A DNA stretch of 64,000 bases from Odontesthes bonariensis (GCF_027942865.1 NC_134507.1:38040797-38104796); one strand, 5' to 3'. Counted from the stretch's first letter, positions 10,096 to 23,204 are shown. Numbers and translations: made by a program. The notes: generated by a model from the sequence alone, not told the origin.

Positions 10096-10316
10096 TTTTT
10101 CTCTCTTCTCTCTGCATGTCTTTTGTTGAAACATCTGTTGATCACCCTGTGATCCATCTTGCTGATCCTGGATCTGCTAAGGTGTCCCAGGTCATGGTTG
10201 CCTTTGATCCTCATACATTTAACTTTGTCCTGACAAAGGAGCAGTTCCAAAAAGTCAAACAGGGACTGCCTTTGCATTTGACGCAGTCAAACTGCATGCG
10301 CCTGGAGAAGCCAAAA

Positions 10317-10395
10317 GGCTTACAGCACCTGGTATTCCCAGGCGGTCTCCCCATCCAAGTACTAACCAGGCCCGACTCTGCTTAGCTTCTGAGAT
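10317..10395 (-). pseudogene. Inverted 5S fragment, unit 7
   Basis: Type A copy. Confidence 0.85.
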
Positions 10396-10699
10396 AAAAC
10401 TCTGGCTTTTAGTCTGCGAAAAGAGAGTGAAAGTGAACTCCACTTTGAGATGGCTCTGGGATTGGGCCGACTGGGAGAATTGCTTGAAAAAAACCTCTAC
10501 ACCCAATGAGCGGTCAGAACAAAGCCTCAAGACCCCTAGTCTTTTGCACAGAGTAAAAGACAAAGCAGCCATTGAATAGGGCCCGATTGTTCCTACCTGG
10601 TCGGCCGAGGAGCCAGCGTCTCAACCAAGCAAAGCTCACCGTGGGGAAGGTGGCTATGCCAACTAGCCTGATGCACTGCTCCCGCAGTGTCAAATACTC

Positions 10700-10818
10700 G
10701 TACTCTGGTTTCTCTTCATAACGTACAAGTCTTTCGCCTTTTACTAAAGACTTCCGTGGAGAGCAACATTAATGAGTTGTTTCTATTTTTGGAAGGCTTT
10801 ACCTTTGCGGGTGAAGCC
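10700..10818 (+). ncRNA. rnu5: U5 snRNA, unit 7
   Basis: Type A. Confidence 0.94.
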
Positions 10819-11116
10819 CATTCTGTCTGTGCAAAGGAAATCTTCTTGCTGTGCCAAGTGACTTCTCGGAGTAGAGTCACCTTATTTCTTGAGACCGTGC
10901 CCATGTTCAAAGCTGGAGCGCTAAATTGTTGTTGTTTGAATGGTGCTCAGTGGAGCGGGCGGGAGTGCAAAGTTGTACCATCTGAAACGGCTGAAGAGTG
11001 CTCACTGCAGCGGGTGGGCGGAGGTGCAAAGTGACGCTTTGTAGGCAAAAAAAGAGCACCGCCACAAGTGCGCATTGTGCCAGGAAGGACTCTCGGACGT
11101 GAAACAGTGGAGGGTT

Positions 11117-11304
11117 ATCGCTTCTCGGCCTTTTGGCTAAGATCAAGTGTAGTATCTGTTCTTATCAGTTTAATATCTGATACGTCCTCTATATGAGGAC
11201 TACATATTAAATGGATTTTTAGGCAAAGGGGTTGAAAAAGGGGCTTGCTCCGTTCACTCCACGCATCGACCCGGTACTGCAGTGCCGCCGGGAACGGTGC
11301 ACTC
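11117..11304 (+). ncRNA. rnu2: U2 snRNA, unit 7
   Basis: Type A. Confidence 0.97.
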
Positions 11305-11671
11305 TTCCCAACTCTTGTGAAATAACAAAACCAGCGGTACATGGTGGTAGTTTCAGGGAGCCATTGTATTCTGACTTCTAAAATGGAACTATAATCTTTA
11401 GAAAAGACGCAGTTTATGAGCACGTCGTGGGATTGAGCTTCCCTGGTTTCTCTGTATGACCATGAACACCAAACTACACACAGAGAACAGAGGAGCTTGA
11501 CAGACACACACTAAGTTATCTGAGAGTCCCATTTTCAGCTGCAGAGAACAATCACATCAGGGAAGTCGACGTGCAGGCTCAACATCAGCCTCTCAAGCCA
11601 ACTCTCTGGTAAAATAGGGGCAACGTATGGTTCCAGCACCTATGTAACACATATTTGTCACAGGGACTGTG

Positions 11672-11790
11672 GCTTACGGCCACACCGCCCTGAACACGCC
11701 CGATCTCGTCCGAACTCGGAAGCCAAGCAGGGTCGGGCCTGGTTAGTACTTGGATGGGAGACTGCTTGGGAATACCAGGTGCTGTAAGCA
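11672..11790 (+). rRNA. rn5s: 5S rRNA, unit 7
   Basis: Type A; short CT tract. Confidence 0.94.
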
Positions 11791-12011
11791 TTTTTCTCTC
11801 TTCTCTCTGCATGTCTTTTGTTGAAACATCTGTTGATCACCCTGTGATCCATCTTGCTGATCCTGGATCTGCTAAGGTGTCCCAGGTCATGGTTGCCTTT
11901 GATCCTCATACATTTAACTTTGTCCTGACAAAGGAGCAGTTCCAAAAAGTCAAACAGGGACTGCCTTTGCATTTGACGCAGTCAAACTGCATGCGCCTGG
12001 AGAAGCCAAAA

Positions 12012-12090
12012 GGCTTACAGCACCTGGTATTCCCAGGCGGTCTCCCCATCCAAGTACTAACCAGGCCCGACTCTGCTTAGCTTCTGAGAT
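12012..12090 (-). pseudogene. Inverted 5S fragment, unit 8
   Basis: Type A copy. Confidence 0.85.
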
Positions 12091-12394
12091 AAAACTCTGG
12101 CTTTTAGTCTGCGAAAAGAGAGTGAAAGTGAACTCCACTTTGAGATGGCTCTGGGATTGGGCCGACTGGGAGAATTGCTTGAAAAAAACCTCTACACCCA
12201 ATGAGCGGTCAGAACAAAGCCTCAAGACCCCTAGTCTTTTGCACAGAGTAAAAGACAAAGCAGCCATTGAATAGGGCCCGATTGTTCCTACCTGGTCGGC
12301 CGAGGAGCCAGCGTCTCAACCAAGCAAAGCTCACCGTGGGGAAGGTGGCTATGCCAACTAGCCTGATGCACTGCTCCCGCAGTGTCAAATACTC

Positions 12395-12513
12395 GTACTC
12401 TGGTTTCTCTTCATAACGTACAAGTCTTTCGCCTTTTACTAAAGACTTCCGTGGAGAGCAACATTAATGAGTTGTTTCTATTTTTGGAAGGCTTTACCTT
12501 TGCGGGTGAAGCC
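12395..12513 (+). ncRNA. rnu5: U5 snRNA, unit 8
   Basis: Type A. Confidence 0.94.
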
Positions 12514-12811
12514 CATTCTGTCTGTGCAAAGGAAATCTTCTTGCTGTGCCAAGTGACTTCTCGGAGTAGAGTCACCTTATTTCTTGAGACCGTGCCCATG
12601 TTCAAAGCTGGAGCGCTAAATTGTTGTTGTTTGAATGGTGCTCAGTGGAGCGGGCGGGAGTGCAAAGTTGTACCATCTGAAACGGCTGAAGAGTGCTCAC
12701 TGCAGCGGGTGGGCGGAGGTGCAAAGTGACGCTTTGTAGGCAAAAAAAGAGCACCGCCACAAGTGCGCATTGTGCCAGGAAGGACTCTCGGACGTGAAAC
12801 AGTGGAGGGTT

Positions 12812-12999
12812 ATCGCTTCTCGGCCTTTTGGCTAAGATCAAGTGTAGTATCTGTTCTTATCAGTTTAATATCTGATACGTCCTCTATATGAGGACTACAT
12901 ATTAAATGGATTTTTAGGCAAAGGGGTTGAAAAAGGGGCTTGCTCCGTTCACTCCACGCATCGACCCGGTACTGCAGTGCCGCCGGGAACGGTGCACTC
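12812..12999 (+). ncRNA. rnu2: U2 snRNA, unit 8
   Basis: Type A. Confidence 0.97.
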
Positions 13000-13366
13000 T
13001 TCCCAACTCTTGTGAAATAACAAAACCAGCGGTACATGGTGGTAGTTTCAGGGAGCCATTGTATTCTGACTTCTAAAATGGAACTATAATCTTTAGAAAA
13101 GACGCAGTTTATGAGCACGTCGTGGGATTGAGCTTCCCTGGTTTCTCTGTATGACCATGAACACCAAACTACACACAGAGAACAGAGGAGCTTGACAGAC
13201 ACACACTAAGTTATCTGAGAGTCCCATTTTCAGCTGCAGAGAACAATCACATCAGGGAAGTCGACGTGCAGGCTCAACATCAGCCTCTCAAGCCAACTCT
13301 CTGGTAAAATAGGGGCAACGTATGGTTCCAGCACCTATGTAACACATATTTGTCACAGGGACTGTG

Positions 13367-13485
13367 GCTTACGGCCACACCGCCCTGAACACGCCCGATC
13401 TCGTCCGAACTCGGAAGCCAAGCAGGGTCGGGCCTGGTTAGTACTTGGATGGGAGACTGCTTGGGAATACCAGGTGCTGTAAGCA
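13367..13485 (+). rRNA. rn5s: 5S rRNA, unit 8
   Basis: Type A; long CT tract. Confidence 0.94.
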
Positions 13486-13713
13486 TTTTTCTCTCTTCTC
13501 TCTTCTCTCTGCATGTCTTTTGTTGAAACATCTGTTGATCACCCTGTGATCCATCTTGCTGATCCTGGATCTGCTAAGGTGTCCCAGGTCATGGTTGCCT
13601 TTGATCCTCATACATTTAACTTTGTCCTGACAAAGGAGCAGTTCCAAAAAGTCAAACAGGGACTGCCTTTGCATTTGACGCAGTCAAACTGCATGCGCCT
13701 GGAGAAGCCAAAA

Positions 13714-13792
13714 GGCTTACAGCACCTGGTATTCCCAGGCGGTCTCCCCATCCAAGTACTAACCAGGCCCGACTCTGCTTAGCTTCTGAGAT
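13714..13792 (-). pseudogene. Inverted 5S fragment, unit 9
   Basis: Type A copy. Confidence 0.85.
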
Positions 13793-14096
13793 AAAACTCT
13801 GGCTTTTAGTCTGCGAAAAGAGAGTGAAAGTGAACTCCACTTTGAGATGGCTCTGGGATTGGGCCGACTGGGAGAATTGCTTGAAAAAAACCTCTACACC
13901 CAATGAGCGGTCAGAACAAAGCCTCAAGACCCCTAGTCTTTTGCACAGAGTAAAAGACAAAGCAGCCATTGAATAGGGCCCGATTGTTCCTACCTGGTCG
14001 GCCGAGGAGCCAGCGTCTCAACCAAGCAAAGCTCACCGTGGGGAAGGTGGCTATGCCAACTAGCCTGATGCACTGCTCCCGCAGTGTCAAATACTC

Positions 14097-14215
14097 GTAC
14101 TCTGGTTTCTCTTCATAACGTACAAGTCTTTCGCCTTTTACTAAAGACTTCCGTGGAGAGCAACATTAATGAGTTGTTTCTATTTTTGGAAGGCTTTACC
14201 TTTGCGGGTGAAGCC
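14097..14215 (+). ncRNA. rnu5: U5 snRNA, unit 9
   Basis: Type A. Confidence 0.94.
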
Positions 14216-14513
14216 CATTCTGTCTGTGCAAAGGAAATCTTCTTGCTGTGCCAAGTGACTTCTCGGAGTAGAGTCACCTTATTTCTTGAGACCGTGCCCA
14301 TGTTCAAAGCTGGAGCGCTAAATTGTTGTTGTTTGAATGGTGCTCAGTGGAGCGGGCGGGAGTGCAAAGTTGTACCATCTGAAACGGCTGAAGAGTGCTC
14401 ACTGCAGCGGGTGGGCGGAGGTGCAAAGTGACGCTTTGTAGGCAAAAAAAGAGCACCGCCACAAGTGCGCATTGTGCCAGGAAGGACTCTCGGACGTGAA
14501 ACAGTGGAGGGTT

Positions 14514-14701
14514 ATCGCTTCTCGGCCTTTTGGCTAAGATCAAGTGTAGTATCTGTTCTTATCAGTTTAATATCTGATACGTCCTCTATATGAGGACTAC
14601 ATATTAAATGGATTTTTAGGCAAAGGGGTTGAAAAAGGGGCTTGCTCCGTTCACTCCACGCATCGACCCGGTACTGCAGTGCCGCCGGGAACGGTGCACT
14701 C
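14514..14701 (+). ncRNA. rnu2: U2 snRNA, unit 9
   Basis: Type A. Confidence 0.97.
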
Positions 14702-15068
14702 TTCCCAACTCTTGTGAAATAACAAAACCAGCGGTACATGGTGGTAGTTTCAGGGAGCCATTGTATTCTGACTTCTAAAATGGAACTATAATCTTTAGAA
14801 AAGACGCAGTTTATGAGCACGTCGTGGGATTGAGCTTCCCTGGTTTCTCTGTATGACCATGAACACCAAACTACACACAGAGAACAGAGGAGCTTGACAG
14901 ACACACACTAAGTTATCTGAGAGTCCCATTTTCAGCTGCAGAGAACAATCACATCAGGGAAGTCGACGTGCAGGCTCAACATCAGCCTCTCAAGCCAACT
15001 CTCTGGTAAAATAGGGGCAACGTATGGTTCCAGCACCTATGTAACACATATTTGTCACAGGGACTGTG

Positions 15069-15187
15069 GCTTACGGCCACACCGCCCTGAACACGCCCGA
15101 TCTCGTCCGAACTCGGAAGCCAAGCAGGGTCGGGCCTGGTTAGTACTTGGATGGGAGACTGCTTGGGAATACCAGGTGCTGTAAGCA
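15069..15187 (+). rRNA. rn5s: 5S rRNA, unit 9
   Basis: Type A; long CT tract. Confidence 0.94.
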
Positions 15188-15415
15188 TTTTTCTCTCTTC
15201 TCTCTTCTCTCTGCATGTCTTTTGTTGAAACATCTGTTGATCACCCTGTGATCCATCTTGCTGATCCTGGATCTGCTAAGGTGTCCCAGGTCATGGTTGC
15301 CTTTGATCCTCATACATTTAACTTTGTCCTGACAAAGGAGCAGTTCCAAAAAGTCAAACAGGGACTGCCTTTGCATTTGACGCAGTCAAACTGCATGCGC
15401 CTGGAGAAGCCAAAA

Positions 15416-15494
15416 GGCTTACAGCACCTGGTATTCCCAGGCGGTCTCCCCATCCAAGTACTAACCAGGCCCGACTCTGCTTAGCTTCTGAGAT
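15416..15494 (-). pseudogene. Inverted 5S fragment, unit 10
   Basis: Type A copy. Confidence 0.85.
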
Positions 15495-15798
15495 AAAACT
15501 CTGGCTTTTAGTCTGCGAAAAGAGAGTGAAAGTGAACTCCACTTTGAGATGGCTCTGGGATTGGGCCGACTGGGAGAATTGCTTGAAAAAAACCTCTACA
15601 CCCAATGAGCGGTCAGAACAAAGCCTCAAGACCCCTAGTCTTTTGCACAGAGTAAAAGACAAAGCAGCCATTGAATAGGGCCCGATTGTTCCTACCTGGT
15701 CGGCCGAGGAGCCAGCGTCTCAACCAAGCAAAGCTCACCGTGGGGAAGGTGGCTATGCCAACTAGCCTGATGCACTGCTCCCGCAGTGTCAAATACTC

Positions 15799-15917
15799 GT
15801 ACTCTGGTTTCTCTTCATAACGTACAAGTCTTTCGCCTTTTACTAAAGACTTCCGTGGAGAGCAACATTAATGAGTTGTTTCTATTTTTGGAAGGCTTTA
15901 CCTTTGCGGGTGAAGCC
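15799..15917 (+). ncRNA. rnu5: U5 snRNA, unit 10
   Basis: Type A. Confidence 0.94.
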
Positions 15918-16215
15918 CATTCTGTCTGTGCAAAGGAAATCTTCTTGCTGTGCCAAGTGACTTCTCGGAGTAGAGTCACCTTATTTCTTGAGACCGTGCC
16001 CATGTTCAAAGCTGGAGCGCTAAATTGTTGTTGTTTGAATGGTGCTCAGTGGAGCGGGCGGGAGTGCAAAGTTGTACCATCTGAAACGGCTGAAGAGTGC
16101 TCACTGCAGCGGGTGGGCGGAGGTGCAAAGTGACGCTTTGTAGGCAAAAAAAGAGCACCGCCACAAGTGCGCATTGTGCCAGGAAGGACTCTCGGACGTG
16201 AAACAGTGGAGGGTT

Positions 16216-16403
16216 ATCGCTTCTCGGCCTTTTGGCTAAGATCAAGTGTAGTATCTGTTCTTATCAGTTTAATATCTGATACGTCCTCTATATGAGGACT
16301 ACATATTAAATGGATTTTTAGGCAAAGGGGTTGAAAAAGGGGCTTGCTCCGTTCACTCCACGCATCGACCCGGTACTGCAGTGCCGCCGGGAACGGTGCA
16401 CTC
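16216..16403 (+). ncRNA. rnu2: U2 snRNA, unit 10
   Basis: Type A. Confidence 0.97.
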
Positions 16404-16770
16404 TTCCCAACTCTTGTGAAATAACAAAACCAGCGGTACATGGTGGTAGTTTCAGGGAGCCATTGTATTCTGACTTCTAAAATGGAACTATAATCTTTAG
16501 AAAAGACGCAGTTTATGAGCACGTCGTGGGATTGAGCTTCCCTGGTTTCTCTGTATGACCATGAACACCAAACTACACACAGAGAACAGAGGAGCTTGAC
16601 AGACACACACTAAGTTATCTGAGAGTCCCATTTTCAGCTGCAGAGAACAATCACATCAGGGAAGTCGACGTGCAGGCTCAACATCAGCCTCTCAAGCCAA
16701 CTCTCTGGTAAAATAGGGGCAACGTATGGTTCCAGCACCTATGTAACACATATTTGTCACAGGGACTGTG

Positions 16771-16889
16771 GCTTACGGCCACACCGCCCTGAACACGCCC
16801 GATCTCGTCCGAACTCGGAAGCCAAGCAGGGTCGGGCCTGGTTAGTACTTGGATGGGAGACTGCTTGGGAATACCAGGTGCTGTAAGCA
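16771..16889 (+). rRNA. rn5s: 5S rRNA, unit 10
   Basis: Type A; long CT tract. Confidence 0.94.
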
Positions 16890-17117
16890 TTTTTCTCTCT
16901 TCTCTCTTCTCTCTGCATGTCTTTTGTTGAAACATCTGTTGATCACCCTGTGATCCATCTTGCTGATCCTGGATCTGCTAAGGTGTCCCAGGTCATGGTT
17001 GCCTTTGATCCTCATACATTTAACTTTGTCCTGACAAAGGAGCAGTTCCAAAAAGTCAAACAGGGACTGCCTTTGCATTTGACGCAGTCAAACTGCATGC
17101 GCCTGGAGAAGCCAAAA

Positions 17118-17196
17118 GGCTTACAGCACCTGGTATTCCCAGGCGGTCTCCCCATCCAAGTACTAACCAGGCCCGACTCTGCTTAGCTTCTGAGAT
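17118..17196 (-). pseudogene. Inverted 5S fragment, unit 11
   Basis: Type A copy. Confidence 0.85.
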
Positions 17197-17500
17197 AAAA
17201 CTCTGGCTTTTAGTCTGCGAAAAGAGAGTGAAAGTGAACTCCACTTTGAGATGGCTCTGGGATTGGGCCGACTGGGAGAATTGCTTGAAAAAAACCTCTA
17301 CACCCAATGAGCGGTCAGAACAAAGCCTCAAGACCCCTAGTCTTTTGCACAGAGTAAAAGACAAAGCAGCCATTGAATAGGGCCCGATTGTTCCTACCTG
17401 GTCGGCCGAGGAGCCAGCGTCTCAACCAAGCAAAGCTCACCGTGGGGAAGGTGGCTATGCCAACTAGCCTGATGCACTGCTCCCGCAGTGTCAAATACTC

Positions 17501-17619
17501 GTACTCTGGTTTCTCTTCATAACGTACAAGTCTTTCGCCTTTTACTAAAGACTTCCGTGGAGAGCAACATTAATGAGTTGTTTCTATTTTTGGAAGGCTT
17601 TACCTTTGCGGGTGAAGCC
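17501..17619 (+). ncRNA. rnu5: U5 snRNA, unit 11
   Basis: Type A. Confidence 0.94.
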
Positions 17620-17917
17620 CATTCTGTCTGTGCAAAGGAAATCTTCTTGCTGTGCCAAGTGACTTCTCGGAGTAGAGTCACCTTATTTCTTGAGACCGTG
17701 CCCATGTTCAAAGCTGGAGCGCTAAATTGTTGTTGTTTGAATGGTGCTCAGTGGAGCGGGCGGGAGTGCAAAGTTGTACCATCTGAAACGGCTGAAGAGT
17801 GCTCACTGCAGCGGGTGGGCGGAGGTGCAAAGTGACGCTTTGTAGGCAAAAAAAGAGCACCGCCACAAGTGCGCATTGTGCCAGGAAGGACTCTCGGACG
17901 TGAAACAGTGGAGGGTT

Positions 17918-18105
17918 ATCGCTTCTCGGCCTTTTGGCTAAGATCAAGTGTAGTATCTGTTCTTATCAGTTTAATATCTGATACGTCCTCTATATGAGGA
18001 CTACATATTAAATGGATTTTTAGGCAAAGGGGTTGAAAAAGGGGCTTGCTCCGTTCACTCCACGCATCGACCCGGTACTGCAGTGCCGCCGGGAACGGTG
18101 CACTC
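17918..18105 (+). ncRNA. rnu2: U2 snRNA, unit 11
   Basis: Type A. Confidence 0.97.
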
Positions 18106-18472
18106 TTCCCAACTCTTGTGAAATAACAAAACCAGCGGTACATGGTGGTAGTTTCAGGGAGCCATTGTATTCTGACTTCTAAAATGGAACTATAATCTTT
18201 AGAAAAGACGCAGTTTATGAGCACGTCGTGGGATTGAGCTTCCCTGGTTTCTCTGTATGACCATGAACACCAAACTACACACAGAGAACAGAGGAGCTTG
18301 ACAGACACACACTAAGTTATCTGAGAGTCCCATTTTCAGCTGCAGAGAACAATCACATCAGGGAAGTCGACGTGCAGGCTCAACATCAGCCTCTCAAGCC
18401 AACTCTCTGGTAAAATAGGGGCAACGTATGGTTCCAGCACCTATGTAACACATATTTGTCACAGGGACTGTG

Positions 18473-18591
18473 GCTTACGGCCACACCGCCCTGAACACGC
18501 CCGATCTCGTCCGAACTCGGAAGCCAAGCAGGGTCGGGCCTGGTTAGTACTTGGATGGGAGACTGCTTGGGAATACCAGGTGCTGTAAGCA
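18473..18591 (+). rRNA. rn5s: 5S rRNA, unit 11
   Basis: Type A; short CT tract. Confidence 0.94.
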
Positions 18592-18812
18592 TTTTTCTCT
18601 CTTCTCTCTGCATGTCTTTTGTTGAAACATCTGTTGATCACCCTGTGATCCATCTTGCTGATCCTGGATCTGCTAAGGTGTCCCAGGTCATGGTTGCCTT
18701 TGATCCTCATACATTTAACTTTGTCCTGACAAAGGAGCAGTTCCAAAAAGTCAAACAGGGACTGCCTTTGCATTTGACGCAGTCAAACTGCATGCGCCTG
18801 GAGAAGCCAAAA

Positions 18813-18891
18813 GGCTTACAGCACCTGGTATTCCCAGGCGGTCTCCCCATCCAAGTACTAACCAGGCCCGACTCTGCTTAGCTTCTGAGAT
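18813..18891 (-). pseudogene. Inverted 5S fragment, unit 12
   Basis: Type A copy. Confidence 0.85.
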
Positions 18892-19195
18892 AAAACTCTG
18901 GCTTTTAGTCTGCGAAAAGAGAGTGAAAGTGAACTCCACTTTGAGATGGCTCTGGGATTGGGCCGACTGGGAGAATTGCTTGAAAAAAACCTCTACACCC
19001 AATGAGCGGTCAGAACAAAGCCTCAAGACCCCTAGTCTTTTGCACAGAGTAAAAGACAAAGCAGCCATTGAATAGGGCCCGATTGTTCCTACCTGGTCGG
19101 CCGAGGAGCCAGCGTCTCAACCAAGCAAAGCTCACCGTGGGGAAGGTGGCTATGCCAACTAGCCTGATGCACTGCTCCCGCAGTGTCAAATACTC

Positions 19196-19314
19196 GTACT
19201 CTGGTTTCTCTTCATAACGTACAAGTCTTTCGCCTTTTACTAAAGACTTCCGTGGAGAGCAACATTAATGAGTTGTTTCTATTTTTGGAAGGCTTTACCT
19301 TTGCGGGTGAAGCC
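19196..19314 (+). ncRNA. rnu5: U5 snRNA, unit 12
   Basis: Type A. Confidence 0.94.
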
Positions 19315-19612
19315 CATTCTGTCTGTGCAAAGGAAATCTTCTTGCTGTGCCAAGTGACTTCTCGGAGTAGAGTCACCTTATTTCTTGAGACCGTGCCCAT
19401 GTTCAAAGCTGGAGCGCTAAATTGTTGTTGTTTGAATGGTGCTCAGTGGAGCGGGCGGGAGTGCAAAGTTGTACCATCTGAAACGGCTGAAGAGTGCTCA
19501 CTGCAGCGGGTGGGCGGAGGTGCAAAGTGACGCTTTGTAGGCAAAAAAAGAGCACCGCCACAAGTGCGCATTGTGCCAGGAAGGACTCTCGGACGTGAAA
19601 CAGTGGAGGGTT

Positions 19613-19800
19613 ATCGCTTCTCGGCCTTTTGGCTAAGATCAAGTGTAGTATCTGTTCTTATCAGTTTAATATCTGATACGTCCTCTATATGAGGACTACA
19701 TATTAAATGGATTTTTAGGCAAAGGGGTTGAAAAAGGGGCTTGCTCCGTTCACTCCACGCATCGACCCGGTACTGCAGTGCCGCCGGGAACGGTGCACTC
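19613..19800 (+). ncRNA. rnu2: U2 snRNA, unit 12
   Basis: Type A. Confidence 0.97.
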
Positions 19801-20167
19801 TTCCCAACTCTTGTGAAATAACAAAACCAGCGGTACATGGTGGTAGTTTCAGGGAGCCATTGTATTCTGACTTCTAAAATGGAACTATAATCTTTAGAAA
19901 AGACGCAGTTTATGAGCACGTCGTGGGATTGAGCTTCCCTGGTTTCTCTGTATGACCATGAACACCAAACTACACACAGAGAACAGAGGAGCTTGACAGA
20001 CACACACTAAGTTATCTGAGAGTCCCATTTTCAGCTGCAGAGAACAATCACATCAGGGAAGTCGACGTGCAGGCTCAACATCAGCCTCTCAAGCCAACTC
20101 TCTGGTAAAATAGGGGCAACGTATGGTTCCAGCACCTATGTAACACATATTTGTCACAGGGACTGTG

Positions 20168-20286
20168 GCTTACGGCCACACCGCCCTGAACACGCCCGAT
20201 CTCGTCCGAACTCGGAAGCCAAGCAGGGTCGGGCCTGGTTAGTACTTGGATGGGAGACTGCTTGGGAATACCAGGTGCTGTAAGCA
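20168..20286 (+). rRNA. rn5s: 5S rRNA, unit 12
   Basis: Type A; long CT tract. Confidence 0.94.
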
Positions 20287-20514
20287 TTTTTCTCTCTTCT
20301 CTCTTCTCTCTGCATGTCTTTTGTTGAAACATCTGTTGATCACCCTGTGATCCATCTTGCTGATCCTGGATCTGCTAAGGTGTCCCAGGTCATGGTTGCC
20401 TTTGATCCTCATACATTTAACTTTGTCCTGACAAAGGAGCAGTTCCAAAAAGTCAAACAGGGACTGCCTTTGCATTTGACGCAGTCAAACTGCATGCGCC
20501 TGGAGAAGCCAAAA

Positions 20515-20593
20515 GGCTTACAGCACCTGGTATTCCCAGGCGGTCTCCCCATCCAAGTACTAACCAGGCCCGACTCTGCTTAGCTTCTGAGAT
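20515..20593 (-). pseudogene. Inverted 5S fragment, unit 13
   Basis: Type A copy. Confidence 0.85.
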
Positions 20594-20897
20594 AAAACTC
20601 TGGCTTTTAGTCTGCGAAAAGAGAGTGAAAGTGAACTCCACTTTGAGATGGCTCTGGGATTGGGCCGACTGGGAGAATTGCTTGAAAAAAACCTCTACAC
20701 CCAATGAGCGGTCAGAACAAAGCCTCAAGACCCCTAGTCTTTTGCACAGAGTAAAAGACAAAGCAGCCATTGAATAGGGCCCGATTGTTCCTACCTGGTC
20801 GGCCGAGGAGCCAGCGTCTCAACCAAGCAAAGCTCACCGTGGGGAAGGTGGCTATGCCAACTAGCCTGATGCACTGCTCCCGCAGTGTCAAATACTC

Positions 20898-21016
20898 GTA
20901 CTCTGGTTTCTCTTCATAACGTACAAGTCTTTCGCCTTTTACTAAAGACTTCCGTGGAGAGCAACGTTAATGAGTTGTTTCTATTTTTGGAAGGCTTTAC
21001 CTTTGCGGGTGAAGCC
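20898..21016 (+). ncRNA. rnu5: U5 snRNA, unit 13 (variant)
   Basis: One private base: GCAACGTTAATG instead of GCAACATTAATG (position 20966), between the main stem and the Sm site. Unit 22 has the same change. Confidence 0.94.
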
Positions 21017-21314
21017 CATTCTGTCTGTGCAAAGGAAATCTTCTTGCTGTGCCAAGTGACTTCTCGGAGTAGAGTCACCTTATTTCTTGAGACCGTGCCC
21101 ATGTTCAAAGCTGGAGCGCTAAATTGTTGTTGTTTGAATGGTGCTCAGTGGAGCGGGCGGGAGTGCAAAGTTGTACCATCTGAAACGGCTGAAGAGTGCT
21201 CACTGCAGCGGGTGGGCGGAGGTGCAAAGTGACGCTTTGTAGGCAAAAAAAGAGCACCGCCACAAGTGCGCATTGTGCCAGGAAGGACTCTCGGACGTGA
21301 AACAGTGGAGGGTT

Positions 21315-21502
21315 ATCGCTTCTCGGCCTTTTGGCTAAGATCAAGTGTAGTATCTGTTCTTATCAGTTTAATATCTGATACGTCCTCTATATGAGGACTA
21401 CATATTAAATGGATTTTTAGGCAAAGGGGTTGAAAAAGGGGCTTGCTCCGTTCACTCCACGCATCGACCCGGTACTGCAGTGCCGCCGGGAACGGTGCAC
21501 TC
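21315..21502 (+). ncRNA. rnu2: U2 snRNA, unit 13
   Basis: Type A. Confidence 0.97.
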
Positions 21503-21869
21503 TTCCCAACTCTTGTGAAATAACAAAACCAGCGGTACATGGTGGTAGTTTCAGGGAGCCATTGTATTCTGACTTCTAAAATGGAACTATAATCTTTAGA
21601 AAAGACGCAGTTTATGAGCACGTCGTGGGATTGAGCTTCCCTGGTTTCTCTGTATGACCATGAACACCAAACTACACACAGAGAACAGAGGAGCTTGACA
21701 GACACACACTAAGTTATCTGAGAGTCCCATTTTCAGCTGCAGAGAACAATCACATCAGGGAAGTCGACGTGCAGGCTCAACATCAGCCTCTCAAGCCAAC
21801 TCTCTGGTAAAATAGGGGCAACGTATGGTTCCAGCACCTATGTAACACATATTTGTCACAGGGACTGTG

Positions 21870-21988
21870 GCTTACGGCCACACCGCCCTGAACACGCCCG
21901 ATCTCGTCCGAACTCGGAAGCCAAGCAGGGTCGGGCCTGGTTAGTACTTGGATGGGAGACTGCTTGGGAATACCAGGTGCTGTAAGCA
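21870..21988 (+). rRNA. rn5s: 5S rRNA, unit 13
   Basis: Type A; long CT tract. Confidence 0.94.
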
Positions 21989-22216
21989 TTTTTCTCTCTT
22001 CTCTCTTCTCTCTGCATGTCTTTTGTTGAAACATCTGTTGATCACCCTGTGATCCATCTTGCTGATCCTGGATCTGCTAAGGTGTCCCAGGTCATGGTTG
22101 CCTTTGATCCTCATACATTTAACTTTGTCCTGACAAAGGAGCAGTTCCAAAAAGTCAAACAGGGACTGCCTTTGCATTTGACGCAGTCAAACTGCATGCG
22201 CCTGGAGAAGCCAAAA

Positions 22217-22295
22217 GGCTTACAGCACCTGGTATTCCCAGGCGGTCTCCCCATCCAAGTACTAACCAGGCCCGACTCTGCTTAGCTTCTGAGAT
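22217..22295 (-). pseudogene. Inverted 5S fragment, unit 14
   Basis: Type A copy. Confidence 0.85.
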
Positions 22296-22599
22296 AAAAC
22301 TCTGGCTTTTAGTCTGCGAAAAGAGAGTGAAAGTGAACTCCACTTTGAGATGGCTCTGGGATTGGGCCGACTGGGAGAATTGCTTGAAAAAAACCTCTAC
22401 ACCCAATGAGCGGTCAGAACAAAGCCTCAAGACCCCTAGTCTTTTGCACAGAGTAAAAGACAAAGCAGCCATTGAATAGGGCCCGATTGTTCCTACCTGG
22501 TCGGCCGAGGAGCCAGCGTCTCAACCAAGCAAAGCTCACCGTGGGGAAGGTGGCTATGCCAACTAGCCTGATGCACTGCTCCCGCAGTGTCAAATACTC

Positions 22600-22718
22600 G
22601 TACTCTGGTTTCTCTTCATAACGTACAAGTCTTTCGCCTTTTACTAAAGACTTCCGTGGAGAGCAACATTAATGAGTTGTTTCTATTTTTGGAAGGCTTT
22701 ACCTTTGCGGGTGAAGCC
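22600..22718 (+). ncRNA. rnu5: U5 snRNA, unit 14
   Basis: Type A. Confidence 0.94.
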
Positions 22719-23016
22719 CATTCTGTCTGTGCAAAGGAAATCTTCTTGCTGTGCCAAGTGACTTCTCGGAGTAGAGTCACCTTATTTCTTGAGACCGTGC
22801 CCATGTTCAAAGCTGGAGCGCTAAATTGTTGTTGTTTGAATGGTGCTCAGTGGAGCGGGCGGGAGTGCAAAGTTGTACCATCTGAAACGGCTGAAGAGTG
22901 CTCACTGCAGCGGGTGGGCGGAGGTGCAAAGTGACGCTTTGTAGGCAAAAAAAGAGCACCGCCACAAGTGCGCATTGTGCCAGGAAGGACTCTCGGACGT
23001 GAAACAGTGGAGGGTT

Positions 23017-23204
23017 ATCGCTTCTCGGCCTTTTGGCTAAGATCAAGTGTAGTATCTGTTCTTATCAGTTTAATATCTGATACGTCCTCTATATGAGGAC
23101 TACATATTAAATGGATTTTTAGGCAAAGGGGTTGAAAAAGGGGCTTGCTCCGTTCACTCCACGCATCGACCCGGTACTGCAGTGCCGCCGGGAACGGTGC
23201 ACTC
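23017..23204 (+). ncRNA. rnu2: U2 snRNA, unit 14
   Basis: Type A. Confidence 0.97.
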